In this document: positions 24,041 through 32,335 of the stretch, in pieces
How the letters are laid out: every line of letters begins with the position of its first letter
How positions within the stretch are numbered: the first letter of the stretch is position 1
NCBI RefSeq assembly: GCF_003337415.1
Contig: NZ_QPJT01000006.1
Location: 62,001 to 126,000, forward strand
Reading direction: 5' to 3'
Origin: Anaerobacterium chartisolvens
GTDB lineage: Bacteria > Bacillota > Clostridia > Acetivibrionales > DSM-27016
Length of the DNA stretch: 64,000 bases
Position numbers and translations under genes: made by a program
Notes under the pieces: model-generated
Told to the model about the DNA's origin: nothing
Seen by the model: only the letters and a program-made list of their open reading frames with translations
Databases searched by the model: none

Positions 24041-24925
24041 ATGAGCGAATGCAGTTGCGATTGTACCGGCACAGATTGTGCAGGCGAAGGCTGTTCAACT
24101 AACGAATGCGGCAGTAAGCCACAGGACTTTACTGAGAAAACCCATGAGCTTAACCGTATCAAAAAAGTAATTGGTATAGTGAGCGGAAAGGGTGGTGTGG
24201 GTAAATCTCTGGTAACATCAACGTTGGCGGTTTTGATGAGAAGAAAGGGATATAATGTAGGAGTTCTTGATGCTGATATTACCGGCCCGTCAATACCCAA
24301 AATGTTCGGTATTACTAAGAAAGCTGAGGGGAGTGAATTTGGGATTTATCCTGAGAAGACTCATAACAATATTCATGTGATGTCGGTAAACCTGCTTCTT
24401 GAAAAGGACGATTCGCCTGTAATATGGAGGGGGCCAATTATTTCCGGCACAGTAAAACAGTTCTGGACGGATGTGATATGGGGAGACATAGACTATCTTT
24501 TCCTTGATATGCCGCCTGGAACCGGAGATGTACCTTTGACGGTGTTTCAATCCATACCCTTGAACGGTATAGTCATTGTTACATCACCTCAGGATTTAGT
24601 TTCACTGATAGTGAGGAAGGCATACAATATGGCTAAATCTATGAATATACCTGTCCTTGGCATTGTTGAAAACATGAGCTGGCTCAGGTGTCCTGACTGC
24701 GGCAAGGATATCCGGATGTTTGGGGAAAGCAAAATAGAAGAAATTGCCTCCGGGCTGGGTATACCTGTACTGGGAAAGATGCCTATAGATCCGTCGATAG
24801 CCGAACTTTGTGATAAAGGAGATATTGAAAAGCTAAATCATTCTTATCTCGATCATGCCGTGGAGCATATTGAAAAAGCTGCTGCGGACAAATGCCCAAT
24901 TGAAAAGCAAGGGAGTGATCAATAA
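24041..24925 (+). CDS. Mrp/NBP35-family Fe-S carrier ATPase
   Basis: The 294-aa P-loop protein starts at ATG 24041, which has AGGAG eight bases upstream. A Cys-rich N-terminus (CSCDCTGTDC, AGEGC, NECG) recalls the NBP35 N-terminal cluster. The deviant Walker A is GKGGVGKS at 49-56, then LDADITGPSIPKMFG, FLDMPPGTGD and the CxxC pair RCPDCGK that bridges a 4Fe-4S cluster between subunits. It assembles or transfers Fe-S clusters in the cytoplasm. It overlaps the NifX-like gene by one base. Confidence 0.92.
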   Translation: MSECSCDCTGTDCAGEGCSTNECGSKPQDFTEKTHELNRIKKVIGIVSGKGGVGKSLVTSTLAVLMRRKGYNVGVLDADITGPSIPKMFGITKKAEGSEFGIYPEKTHNNIHVMSVNLLLEKDDSPVIWRGPIISGTVKQFWTDVIWGDIDYLFLDMPPGTGDVPLTVFQSIPLNGIVIVTSPQDLVSLIVRKAYNMAKSMNIPVLGIVENMSWLRCPDCGKDIRMFGESKIEEIASGLGIPVLGKMPIDPSIAELCDKGDIEKLNHSYLDHAVEHIEKAAADKCPIEKQGSDQ

Positions 24926-25290
24926 TGAAAATTGCAGTTCCATCTGAGGGAAATACAATAGAGAGCAGTGTTTGCCAGTCTTTTGGGCGCACTTACTACT
25001 TTGTGGTTGCCGACTCGGAAACACTTGAATATAAAGTGATTGACAATCAGGCGGCCAGCAGCCAGGGCGGAGCCGGAATAAAGGCTGCTCAGGCTGTCGT
25101 GGACAGCGGTGCGGATACAGTGGTAACGTTCCATTGCGGGCAGAATGCATCTGATGTTCTGAAGGCGGCAGATATTAAAATAATGAAGGCGGTTCCCGGT
25201 ACAGTTTCAGAAATTGTTCAGAAGTATAAGGCAGGAAAGCTTGTTGAGTTGACAGAGATACATCCGGGGTACCACCAGCATGGAGGTTAA
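24925..25290 (+). CDS. NifX/NafY-family (dinitrogenase cofactor-like) protein
   Basis: The 121-aa protein belongs to the PF02579 fold: MKIAVPSEG at the start, FGRTYYFVV, a GGAGIKAAQ loop and the TVVTFHCGQNASDVL region, ending in EIHPGYHQHGG. Nif members carry FeMo-cofactor precursors, and Desulfovibrio ORP carries a Mo-Cu cluster. No nitrogenase genes are near, so the Mrp/MinD neighbourhood points to an ORP-like role. It is translationally coupled to the Mrp gene. Confidence 0.88.
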   Translation: MKIAVPSEGNTIESSVCQSFGRTYYFVVADSETLEYKVIDNQAASSQGGAGIKAAQAVVDSGADTVVTFHCGQNASDVLKAADIKIMKAVPGTVSEIVQKYKAGKLVELTEIHPGYHQHGG

Positions 25291-25293
25291 CTC

Positions 25294-26196
25294 ATGCAGA
25301 TAGCTGTTTTAAGCGGAAAGGGCGGCACTGGAAAAACCTTTGTGTCGGTAAACCTGGCTTATGCAAACGGTAAATCTATCTACATTGATTGTGATGTGGA
25401 GGAACCCAATGGAAGGTTGTTTTTCAAGCCGCAGGAGAAGCACTTGGAGAAGGTAAACACCATGATTCCTAAGGTTGATGCCAACAAATGTACAGGATGC
25501 CGCAAGTGTGTGGAGTTTTGCAAGTTTAATGCATTAGCCTATATAAAAAACAAGCTGCTCGTTTTTCCGGAGCTATGCCATGCCTGCAAGGGATGTGTGA
25601 TGCTGTGCCCCCAAAAAGCTCTTTCCCAATCGGGCAGGCATATCGGGTGCATTGAATATGGTAAGGCAGGAGAGGTTGAGGTCATTACTGGAATTTTAAA
25701 TACAGGCGAGGCCACAGGAGTGCCTATAATACGGAAGCTTCTCTCCATAATGCATGGGTGGGCAGCAGACCAAGCCAACGACCGGTCTGCACTTCCAAAA
25801 GACAGGCATGTAATTGTGGACTGCCCGCCCGGCAGTGCCTGCAGTGTTATGGAAAGTATCAGGGACGCGGATTTCTGTCTGATGGTGGCTGAACCAACAG
25901 TGTTTGGGCTTCATAACCTTGATATGGTTTACAGGCTGGTGAAGCTTTTTGGCAAGCCCCATGCGCTTGTTATTAATAAAGACATGGGTGATATAGGCTT
26001 GATTGAAAAGTATTGCAGTGACAAGGATATCAGGGTTATTGCTTCCATTCCATATGCTTCCGATATTGCACTGGCTAATTCAAAAGGTCTTGTAGCTGCA
26101 GAGGAATACGAAAGATATCTGGGGCTTTTTAAGGGAATCCTTGATAACATTGAGCTGGAGGTGTGTCATGAAGCAGATTGTCATATTGAGCGGTAA
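25294..26196 (+). CDS. MinD/ParA-type ATPase with inserted double ferredoxin domain (1)
   Basis: The 300-aa protein has deviant Walker A GKGGTGKT (residues 8-15), a switch DCDVEEPN, and two 4Fe-4S motifs inserted at C66-C69-C72-C76 and C95-C98-C101-C105, followed by VDCPPGSACSV. This is the 'cobyrinic acid a,c-diamide synthase/MinD Fe-S' family found in pairs next to NifX-like proteins. It may couple ATP hydrolysis with delivery of an Fe-S or metal cluster. It lies 3 bp after the NifX-like gene and overlaps the next ATPase gene by 29 bp. Confidence 0.9.
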   Translation: MQIAVLSGKGGTGKTFVSVNLAYANGKSIYIDCDVEEPNGRLFFKPQEKHLEKVNTMIPKVDANKCTGCRKCVEFCKFNALAYIKNKLLVFPELCHACKGCVMLCPQKALSQSGRHIGCIEYGKAGEVEVITGILNTGEATGVPIIRKLLSIMHGWAADQANDRSALPKDRHVIVDCPPGSACSVMESIRDADFCLMVAEPTVFGLHNLDMVYRLVKLFGKPHALVINKDMGDIGLIEKYCSDKDIRVIASIPYASDIALANSKGLVAAEEYERYLGLFKGILDNIELEVCHEADCHIER

Positions 26197-27049
26197 AGGT
26201 GGGACGGGAAAAACAACTGTTGCAGCATCCTTCATTGCTCTTGCCCGGAATAAGGCATATGCCGACTGTGATGTGGATGCCCCCAACCTTCAGCTTGTAT
26301 ATGCAAAAGGTGAACAGCCACAAACCGAAGACTTTTACGGGTATCAGAAGGCTGTAAAATATGATGATTACTGCATAAATTGCGGGAAATGTGAGGAGCT
26401 GTGCCAGTTTGGTGCTATAAAGAATGGGAAAGTCAATCCATATGAGTGCGAAGGGTGCGGTGTTTGTGAAGCTTTCTGTCCCTCTGCCGGAGGAGATGGA
26501 AAGAAGGCAATCCGGCTTGAAAATAACGTGTCGGGAAAGACAATGGTATATAAAAATGAAGTCGATGTTTTCTCAACGGCAGAGCTTAAAATGGGAAACG
26601 GTGCTTCAGGGAAGCTGGTCACACAGGTTAGGAAGAACCTGTATAATTCCATGAGCGGTCAAGAGCTTGTCATAATAGACGGGTCTCCGGGGATTGGTTG
26701 TCCTGTAATTGCATCAGTAACAGGGGTCAACATGGTTTTGGTTGTAACTGAGCCCACCTTGTCAGGTATGCATGATATGGAGAGGATTGTGGAGACGGCA
26801 GGCAAGTTTGGTGTTGCTTGTGCTGTATGCATCAATAAATTTGATGTAAATCTCGTAAACACTCAGAAGATTGAAGAATACTGTGTACAACGGGGAATAC
26901 CGGTAGCCGGCAGGATACCTTTCGATCCAAAGGTAATAGAGGCGGTTAACACAGGCAAACCCGTTGTGTTAATCAATGGCAGTACAGCCGGGGATGCAGT
27001 TTTGGAAATATGGGAAGCTGTATTAGCAATGCTTTTAAAGACGACATGA
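26168..27049 (+). CDS. MinD/ParA-type ATPase with inserted double ferredoxin domain (2)
   Basis: The 293-aa paralogue of the preceding gene has GKGGTGKT (9-16), DCDVDAPN and 4Fe-4S cysteines C69-C72-C75-C79 and C94-C97-C100-C104, then IDGSPGIGCPVIA. ATG 26168 is preferred because GGAGGTGT lies just upstream; an earlier in-frame ATG (26141) has none. Two non-identical copies suggest a heterodimer. A strong terminator follows, closing the unit. Confidence 0.9.
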   Translation: MKQIVILSGKGGTGKTTVAASFIALARNKAYADCDVDAPNLQLVYAKGEQPQTEDFYGYQKAVKYDDYCINCGKCEELCQFGAIKNGKVNPYECEGCGVCEAFCPSAGGDGKKAIRLENNVSGKTMVYKNEVDVFSTAELKMGNGASGKLVTQVRKNLYNSMSGQELVIIDGSPGIGCPVIASVTGVNMVLVVTEPTLSGMHDMERIVETAGKFGVACAVCINKFDVNLVNTQKIEEYCVQRGIPVAGRIPFDPKVIEAVNTGKPVVLINGSTAGDAVLEIWEAVLAMLLKTT

Positions 27050-27065
27050 ATAAGGCAAAACAATT

Positions 27066-27116
27066 GGGGACGCTCCTGCTTATTGAGCAATAAGCAGGAG
27101 CGTCCCCTTTTATTTT
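27066..27116 (+). terminator. Rho-independent terminator after the Fe-S ATPase operon
   Basis: A perfect 19-bp stem (GGGGACGCTCCTGCTTATT against its complement at 27089-27107) with the loop GAGC is followed by TTTTATTTT. It separates the Fe-S ATPase unit from the arsenic operon. Confidence 0.92.
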
Positions 27117-27173
27117 ACAAAGAATTAACACAAAATTTTATAATCTATAGTTTTATTTGAGCAGCTCGTGGTA

Positions 27174-27213
27174 TATAATATGTGTATAACCGCTTATGCG
27201 ATTATACACATAT
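27174..27213 (+). promoter_or_regulatory. Promoter -10 and ArsR operator of the arsenic operon
   Basis: TATAAT (27174-27179) overlaps the inverted repeat ATATGTGTATAA (27178-27189) and TTATACACATAT (27202-27213), whose 12-bp centre is itself partly palindromic (CGC-TTAT-GCG). The -35 is weak. It overlaps the start site, so the ArsR protein at 27230 is the expected repressor. Confidence 0.75.
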
Positions 27214-27229
27214 ACAAAAGGAGACTACA

Positions 27230-27568
27230 ATGAAAGAGCTATTGAATGCCGTGAAAGCTTTATCGGATGAAACTCGTCTGCGGATTGTCAATCTGTTGTA
27301 CGAAAAAGAGCTTTGCGTCTGCGATATAATGGAAGCCCTCAAAATCTCGCAAACAAAAGCATCCAGACACTTGAATTATTTAAAAAATGCCGGAATGGTT
27401 TCAGACAGGAAACATGCTCAATGGGTTTACTATTCAATCATACGAAACGAGGAAATGAAGTTTATCGACAGCTTGGTGCTTGACAGCTTAAGAAGGCTTG
27501 AAATATTTAATAATGACCGTTTAAGTTTGAATGAATGGTTGTCAAGGAAAAATATAACATGCAATTAG
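27230..27568 (+). CDS. arsR: ArsR-family arsenical-responsive repressor
   Basis: The 112-aa winged-helix protein starts at ATG 27230 after AAAGGAGACTACA; an upstream in-frame ATG (27182) lies in the operator and is unlikely. The metalloid box is ELCVCDIMEAL (about 29-39), the classical ArsR As(III)/Sb(III) site with two vicinal cysteines. The recognition helix is SQTKASRHLNYL. It directly precedes Acr3 and two ArsC genes, so it controls arsenic resistance. It differs clearly from the other ArsR-type protein at 17562. Confidence 0.93.
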   Translation: MKELLNAVKALSDETRLRIVNLLYEKELCVCDIMEALKISQTKASRHLNYLKNAGMVSDRKHAQWVYYSIIRNEEMKFIDSLVLDSLRRLEIFNNDRLSLNEWLSRKNITCN

Positions 27569-27587
27569 TGGAAGGAGTAAAAGGAAT

Positions 27588-28655
27588 ATGAATGAACAAA
27601 ACAGTGTGCAAAATAAGAAATTGGAGGGCATCGGTTTTTTTGAAAGGTATTTAACTCTCTGGGTACTGCTTTGTATGGGCGCAGGAATAGTCATCGGGGT
27701 GTATTTACCAATGATCCCTCAGTTTCTTAGCAAATTTGAATATGCTCAGGTATCAATTCCCGTAGCAATATTAATCTGGCTTATGATTTATCCAATGATG
27801 CTGAAGATTGATTTTGCAAGCATTAAACAAGTAGGAAAAGAACCAAAAGGACTCATAATTACTTGGGTTGCAAATTGGTTGATTAAGCCTTTTACGATGT
27901 TTGGCATAGCCAGCCTGTTCTTTTTTGTTATATTCAAGGCATTAATACCGGCAGAACTGGCAAAAGACTATCTTGCCGGTGCTGTTCTGCTTGGTGCCGC
28001 ACCCTGTACGGCTATGGTGTTTGTATGGTCTCACTTGACCAAAGGAAATCCTGCGTATACACTTGTACAGGTGGCAACCAATGACTTAATAATACTTATA
28101 GCCTTTGTTCCTATAGTCGCTTTCTTGCTTGGGATTAGTGATGTTTCAGTGCCTTGGGATACTTTGTTTTTATCTGTGGTGTTATTTGTAGTAATTCCTT
28201 TGACAGCCGGGTGGTTATCAAGAGTGTTGATTACAAAAAATAAAGGGCTTAATTATTTCGAGAACAATTTCATACCAAGGTTTGGGAATGTTACCATTAT
28301 CGGTCTGCTTTTAACGCTGGTGATAATATTTTCCTTCCAAGGTCAAACGATTATTGATAATCCGATAAATATCGTGCTTATCGCCATACCACTTATTCTT
28401 CAGACATTTCTGATTTTCTTTATAGCATACATCTGGTCAAAGCTATGGAAATTGCCTCATAATGTTGCAGCACCCGCAGGTATGATAGGCGCGTCAAATT
28501 TCTTTGAGCTTGCCGTTGCGGTTGCGATATCATTGTTTGGCTTAAAATCAGGAGCCACTATTGCAACAGTTGTAGGCGTGCTTGTAGAGGTTCCGGTTAT
28601 GCTGACCCTCGTTAAAATTGCAAACAATACGAAAGGATGGTTTAAAAATGGGTAA
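27588..28655 (+). CDS. acr3: Arsenite efflux transporter Acr3
   Basis: The 355-aa membrane protein has ten predicted helices. The family motif LLGAAPCTAMVFVWS holds the essential cysteine, and the second conserved region is NFFELAVAVAISLFG. It exports arsenite (and perhaps antimonite) using the membrane potential. GGAAGGAG precedes the ATG, and its end overlaps the following phosphatase gene by 8 bp. Confidence 0.95.
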   Translation: MNEQNSVQNKKLEGIGFFERYLTLWVLLCMGAGIVIGVYLPMIPQFLSKFEYAQVSIPVAILIWLMIYPMMLKIDFASIKQVGKEPKGLIITWVANWLIKPFTMFGIASLFFFVIFKALIPAELAKDYLAGAVLLGAAPCTAMVFVWSHLTKGNPAYTLVQVATNDLIILIAFVPIVAFLLGISDVSVPWDTLFLSVVLFVVIPLTAGWLSRVLITKNKGLNYFENNFIPRFGNVTIIGLLLTLVIIFSFQGQTIIDNPINIVLIAIPLILQTFLIFFIAYIWSKLWKLPHNVAAPAGMIGASNFFELAVAVAISLFGLKSGATIATVVGVLVEVPVMLTLVKIANNTKGWFKNG

Positions 28656-29061
28656 ACCGAAAGTAGCGTTTATATGTGTTCATAATTCCTGTCGCAGTCA
28701 GATTGCCGAAGCACTTGGAAAGCACCTTGCGGAAGATATCTTTGAAAGCTACTCTGCAGGCACCGAAATAAAGCCGCAGATAAACCAAGATGCCGTCAGG
28801 CTGATGAAGGAGATTTATTCTATTGATATGGAGAAGACGCAGCGCTCAAAGCTGCTGTCTGATATTCCTTCTGTTGATATTGTTATAACCATGGGCTGTA
28901 ATGTAAACTGTCCCTTTCTTCCATGCAAATACCGTGAGGACTGGGGCCTTGAGGACCCCTCGGGAAAAAGCGACGAGGAGTTTAAAACCGTTATAAATGA
29001 GATTGAGCAAAAAATAAAGCTGCTTGCGCAAAGGATTAAATCAAACACGATTATAATATGA
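28648..29061 (+). CDS. ArsC-type low-molecular-weight phosphatase-family arsenate reductase (1)
   Basis: The 137-aa protein (from ATG 28648 after AAAGGATGG) has the LMW-phosphatase P-loop CVHNSCRS (C-x5-R-S) at residues about 9-16, then MGCNVNCPFLPC with the resolving cysteines of thioredoxin-coupled ArsC, and DWGLEDPSGKSDEEF. It reduces arsenate to arsenite, which Acr3 exports. The P-loop here has Cys in the position where the neighbour has Ala. The thioredoxins of the upstream block could reduce it. Confidence 0.88.
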   Translation: MGKPKVAFICVHNSCRSQIAEALGKHLAEDIFESYSAGTEIKPQINQDAVRLMKEIYSIDMEKTQRSKLLSDIPSVDIVITMGCNVNCPFLPCKYREDWGLEDPSGKSDEEFKTVINEIEQKIKLLAQRIKSNTIII

Positions 29062-29120
29062 ATTTAATATGATTTAACAATTTTGAATGATAAAATAATC
29101 TAAAAAGGGAGGTCTATTCT

Positions 29121-29555
29121 ATGAAAATAAAAGTGTTATTCATATGTGTTCATAACTCCGCAAGAAGCCAAATGGCTGAAGAACTGCTAAAAAAATTAGG
29201 CGGTGAAAAGTTTGAGGTTGAAAGCGCCGGATTTAATCCAACTGATATCAATCCCTTAGTTTTAGAAGTAATGAAAGAGGAAGGCATTGATTTGACCGAA
29301 AAGAAAACTCAAAGTGTGTATAGCCTTGTAAAAGCCCAGAATTTTTATGGATATGTCATTACTGTATGTAACAGGGCCAAAGAAACCGAGTGCCCGACAT
29401 TCCCAGGTATACCGAAAAGAATTCACTGGGATTTAGAAAATCCTGAAGAATTCACCGGCACAGAAGAAGAAAAAATTAATAAAGTCAAAGAGCTTAAAGA
29501 TAAAATTAAACAATTGGTTTTAGACTTCATAAAAGAATATGGCAATTATAACTAA
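29121..29555 (+). CDS. arsC: ArsC-type LMW phosphatase-family arsenate reductase (2)
   Basis: The 144-aa protein has P-loop CVHNSARS (about 9-16), the VCNRAKETECPTFPG segment with the two resolving cysteines, and HWDLENPEEFTG with the catalytic aspartate. It is a thioredoxin-dependent arsenate reductase. It is close in fold but clearly diverged from the gene before it, so this is an old duplication or independent acquisition. GGGAGG precedes the ATG. It is the last gene of the operon. Confidence 0.92.
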   Translation: MKIKVLFICVHNSARSQMAEELLKKLGGEKFEVESAGFNPTDINPLVLEVMKEEGIDLTEKKTQSVYSLVKAQNFYGYVITVCNRAKETECPTFPGIPKRIHWDLENPEEFTGTEEEKINKVKELKDKIKQLVLDFIKEYGNYN

Positions 29556-29700
29556 CAGAATACGGCTTTTAAAACCCTTGAAGTGATCTTAAAACAGTGA
29601 TTCAGCTGGTAGGGCTGCGCCAGAGAGGAATTGCAAAAGTATCAACAAAGATTACAAAAAATACACCTGTATTCTCTATAATAAAACAAGATGATTTGGA

Positions 29701-29726
29701 AACGGGGACATTCCTCTGTCCCCGTT
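29701..29726. terminator. Hairpin between convergent arsC and rpiR genes
   Basis: AACGGGGAC (29701-29709) pairs with GTCCCCGTT (29718-29726) around TTCCTCT-like loop bases. It probably ends transcription from the arsenic side. GGGGAC hairpins of this kind also occur at 27066, suggesting a dispersed family. The 29556-29700 spacer carries a short open fragment (GLRQRGIAKVSTKITKN) with no start that may be a gene remnant. Confidence 0.55.
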
Positions 29727-29738
29727 TGCGCTTTGATT

Positions 29739-30461
29739 TTATCCCAATATCTCCCCACGGTTGTTAAAAAGAATATGCTGAACCACTTCCTCAATAAAAA
29801 TAAAAAATATGGTTCTTGATTTCTCGTAAGGCCTCAAGTCTTGTGGCTGAAGGTGTTTGGACAGCCAAAAGATCCTGTGGTAATTTGCCAGTAATTTAGG
29901 ATTGTATTCTTCTATTATCAATAGAACACTGCACCCTTTTTCTTTAGCACTGTTATTTATGCTGTCAAAGGATTTGAACTGCCCTGTTGCTGAAAAAATA
30001 ACAAGCAGGCTTGTGTCATCAATCAGATTTTCCACCGAAACTTCATCCGAAACGGCCATGACAACTTTATTTGTTACGATTCTCAATTTATATTCAAAAT
30101 ACTGTGAACAAATGAAAGAAGGTCCATAACCAAAAAGGATAATCTTTTCATGGGCATTCATCAATTCAATAAATTCATCAACCAGAGATATGTTAAAATC
30201 ATCTATGAAATTTTTTATCCGTTCAAGCTCGGCGGAAGGTTTACGCTGCGGCTGCTCTCTTCCATACAGAAAGTCTACATATTGCTTGTAATTGTTAAAG
30301 CCAAGCTTCTTTACGAATTTGGAGATTTTTGAAATAGAGCAGCCGCATAATTCCGCTGCTTCTTTAATGGTTATGTCGGAAACGCTTTTCGAGTGGTTCA
30401 AAAGCGTTTCATTTATCTTTTTTTCCAATGGGTTTAACTTATTAAAATCAATGTTTATCAT
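29739..30461 (-). CDS. MurR/RpiR-family transcriptional regulator
   Basis: The 240-aa protein has an N-terminal RpiR helix-turn-helix (about 20-75: VSDITIKEAAELCGCS, ISKISKFVKKLGFNNYKQY) and a C-terminal SIS sugar-phosphate isomerase domain (about 100-225; EKIILFGYGPS, SDEVSVENL, LVIFSATGQ). It binds a phosphosugar and controls catabolic genes. It is divergent from the FAD-oxidase/ETF operon, whose upstream region holds GGAAAATTTTCC boxes of the type used by this family. The effector may be a phosphorylated product of the FGGY kinase. Confidence 0.9.
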   Translation of the reverse strand: MINIDFNKLNPLEKKINETLLNHSKSVSDITIKEAAELCGCSISKISKFVKKLGFNNYKQYVDFLYGREQPQRKPSAELERIKNFIDDFNISLVDEFIELMNAHEKIILFGYGPSFICSQYFEYKLRIVTNKVVMAVSDEVSVENLIDDTSLLVIFSATGQFKSFDSINNSAKEKGCSVLLIIEEYNPKLLANYHRIFWLSKHLQPQDLRPYEKSRTIFFIFIEEVVQHILFNNRGEILG

Positions 30462-30504
30462 AATACAAATTTAACCGCTCCATTTGCTTAGTGTTTTATC
30501 ATAA

Positions 30505-30601
30505 TATATATTTAGCAATAAAGATTTTACATGGAGGATATAATTTGATGTAAGCAATTATATCCTCTATGTTTGTAAAATCTTTATTGCATCCTATATA
30601 G
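30505..30601 (+). repeat. MITE-like repeat, family B, short internal-deletion copy (about 97 bp)
   Basis: TATATATTTAGCAATAAAGATTTTACATGGAGGATATAATTTGATG (quoted only as landmarks: TTTAGCAATAAAGATTTTAC, GGAGGATATAATTTGATG) is followed directly by the right arm TAAGCAATTATATCCTCTAT-GTTTGTAAAATC. The central portion present at 40445-40650 is missing. It lies between the RpiR gene and its operators, so it forms part of the divergent regulatory region. Confidence 0.75.
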
Positions 30602-30649
30602 TAAGATTCTTTTAAATTGATTATAGCAGTTGCCATATATCTTTGCAAA

Positions 30650-30704
30650 CGGAAAATTTTCCGAAACTAACGCTATAAACTTTTAAAAACAAAAAATTTT
30701 CCGT
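30650..30704. promoter_or_regulatory. RpiR-type operators before the ETF/oxidase operon
   Basis: CGGAAAATTTTCCG (30650-30663) is a perfect 14-bp palindrome. A second, imperfect box, AAAAAATTTTCCGT, lies at 30691-30704. RpiR proteins typically bind GAAA-TTTC type palindromes, so the divergent RpiR regulator is the likely binder. Besides these and the MITE-like repeat, the 30462-30787 gap shows no gene. Confidence 0.6.
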
Positions 30705-30787
30705 AAAATCTATTGATCTATCGTGAGTATTATAGTAAAATTACCTTATCAGCTAAATCTGAAAATTAAATATGAGGAGGTTAAACG

Positions 30788-32260
30788 TTGGATAATCAGA
30801 CATTATTGGATGGTCTTAAATGCATTCTTTCACAAGAGCAGATTGATACAAATTATGATAATTTGTATGATGCCGCTGCAGATCGTTATAAAAAATATGC
30901 CAAAGCCAGGAAGGTATTGGATGTTCCCGTGCCAACCGCAATCGTATACCCAAGATCTGTGGATGAAGTGCGGACGCTTTTAGTGTACTGTAATGAAAAC
31001 AGTATCAATGTAATCCCGAGAAGCGGTAAAACTGCTACCGAAGGGGGGCTGGAAAACTGGAAAGAGCAAACACTTGTCATTGATGGAAAGTATCTGAACA
31101 AAATTCTTAATGTGGATTTATATAATATGGAAGCGACAGTACAAGCGGGTGTTCCTCTGCAGACACTGGAGGATGAGGTGAGAAAGCTGGGCTGCACAAC
31201 AGGCCATTCCCCGCAATCCAAACCCATTGCCCAGTATGGCGGATTGGTGGCAACAAGGAGTATCGGCCAATTCTCCACTTTATACGGCGGTATTGAGGAC
31301 ATGGTGGTAGGACTGGAATGTGTTTTCCCGGATGGGCATATCGCACGGATCAAAAATGTATCGCGCCGTGCAGGTGGGCCGGATATCCGGCATATCGCCA
31401 TAGGTAACGAGGGTACGCTTTGCTATATTACTGAGGTTACTGTGAAATTATTCAAATTTTACCCGGAGAACAGCAAATTCTATGGATACCTTATTCAAGA
31501 CATTGATACTGGAATTAAATTACTAAGGGAGGTAATGGTTAACGGATACCGTCCGTCTATTGCCCGCACTTACTCCGAAGAAGATGCAAGGCAGCATTTT
31601 TATCATTTTTACAAGGGAAAAAGTATACTGATTTTTATGGCTGAAGGAAATCGGGAAATTGTTAATGCTACCTGTGCGGGAATTGAAGCGGCAGTTGATA
31701 AATTTAAGGATGGGATTATAGAGCAGGTTGACAGTAAACTTATATCGGATTGGTTCGATCATTTGAACTGGTCGCAGCAGGACATTGATGATGAAGTTCA
31801 GGGCATGATTGACAATGACAAGCACGATGGCTTCACAACGGAAATCTCAGCCAACTGGGAAGCAATACCCAAGATTTATCACAATGTTATCAACAGAATC
31901 AAAAGCGAGTTCCCGAGAGCAGATGATTTAACAATGCTTGGCGGACATTCCTCCCACAGCTACATCAATGGGACGAATATGTACTTTGTTTATAATTACA
32001 ATATCAACTGTGCCCCGGAGGATGAAATGAGAATTTACCATCATCCGCTGCAAACAATAATTGTTGAGGAAACGCTGAAGCTGGGAGGCTCCATGTGTCA
32101 TCACCACGGAATTGGCAAATACCGCAACGAATGGACAAAAGAAGAACACGGAACGGCGTATTACATGCTGGAAAAGCTGAAGGAGGCTTTTGACCCAAAC
32201 GGTATCATGAATTTCGGTACAATCTATCCACAGAAAGAAGGTGTTAAATATCAAAAATAG
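30788..32260 (+). CDS. FAD-linked oxidase (GlcD/alkyl-DHAP-synthase superfamily)
   Basis: The 490-aa flavoprotein has an N-terminal PCMH FAD-binding domain (about 50-235, including VIPRSGKTATEGGLENW and GNEGTLCYITEVTV) and a C-terminal FAD_oxidase_C domain ending in SMCHHHGIGKYR and FDPNGIMNFGTIY. The HHHGIG motif resembles alkyl-dihydroxyacetonephosphate synthase and (R)-2-hydroxyacid dehydrogenases. EtfB and EtfA in the same operon imply it passes electrons to ETF, as in the electron-confurcating Ldh/EtfAB of Acetobacterium. Start TTG 30788 with GAGGAGG. The substrate is unknown; a polyol or hydroxyacid is likely. Confidence 0.85.
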   Translation: MDNQTLLDGLKCILSQEQIDTNYDNLYDAAADRYKKYAKARKVLDVPVPTAIVYPRSVDEVRTLLVYCNENSINVIPRSGKTATEGGLENWKEQTLVIDGKYLNKILNVDLYNMEATVQAGVPLQTLEDEVRKLGCTTGHSPQSKPIAQYGGLVATRSIGQFSTLYGGIEDMVVGLECVFPDGHIARIKNVSRRAGGPDIRHIAIGNEGTLCYITEVTVKLFKFYPENSKFYGYLIQDIDTGIKLLREVMVNGYRPSIARTYSEEDARQHFYHFYKGKSILIFMAEGNREIVNATCAGIEAAVDKFKDGIIEQVDSKLISDWFDHLNWSQQDIDDEVQGMIDNDKHDGFTTEISANWEAIPKIYHNVINRIKSEFPRADDLTMLGGHSSHSYINGTNMYFVYNYNINCAPEDEMRIYHHPLQTIIVEETLKLGGSMCHHHGIGKYRNEWTKEEHGTAYYMLEKLKEAFDPNGIMNFGTIYPQKEGVKYQK

Positions 32261-32335
32261 CAATTATTCCTAAACGGCCTGCCGAAAATTGCAATGCAAC
32301 AACAACAATAATATTTTAGTGAAAGGTGGAGCGGT

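Noticed and set aside
27066-29726. The GGGGAC hairpins as part of a third mobile repeat family
   Set aside because: They share only a short core and differ in stem and loop, and each is in a convincing terminator position.
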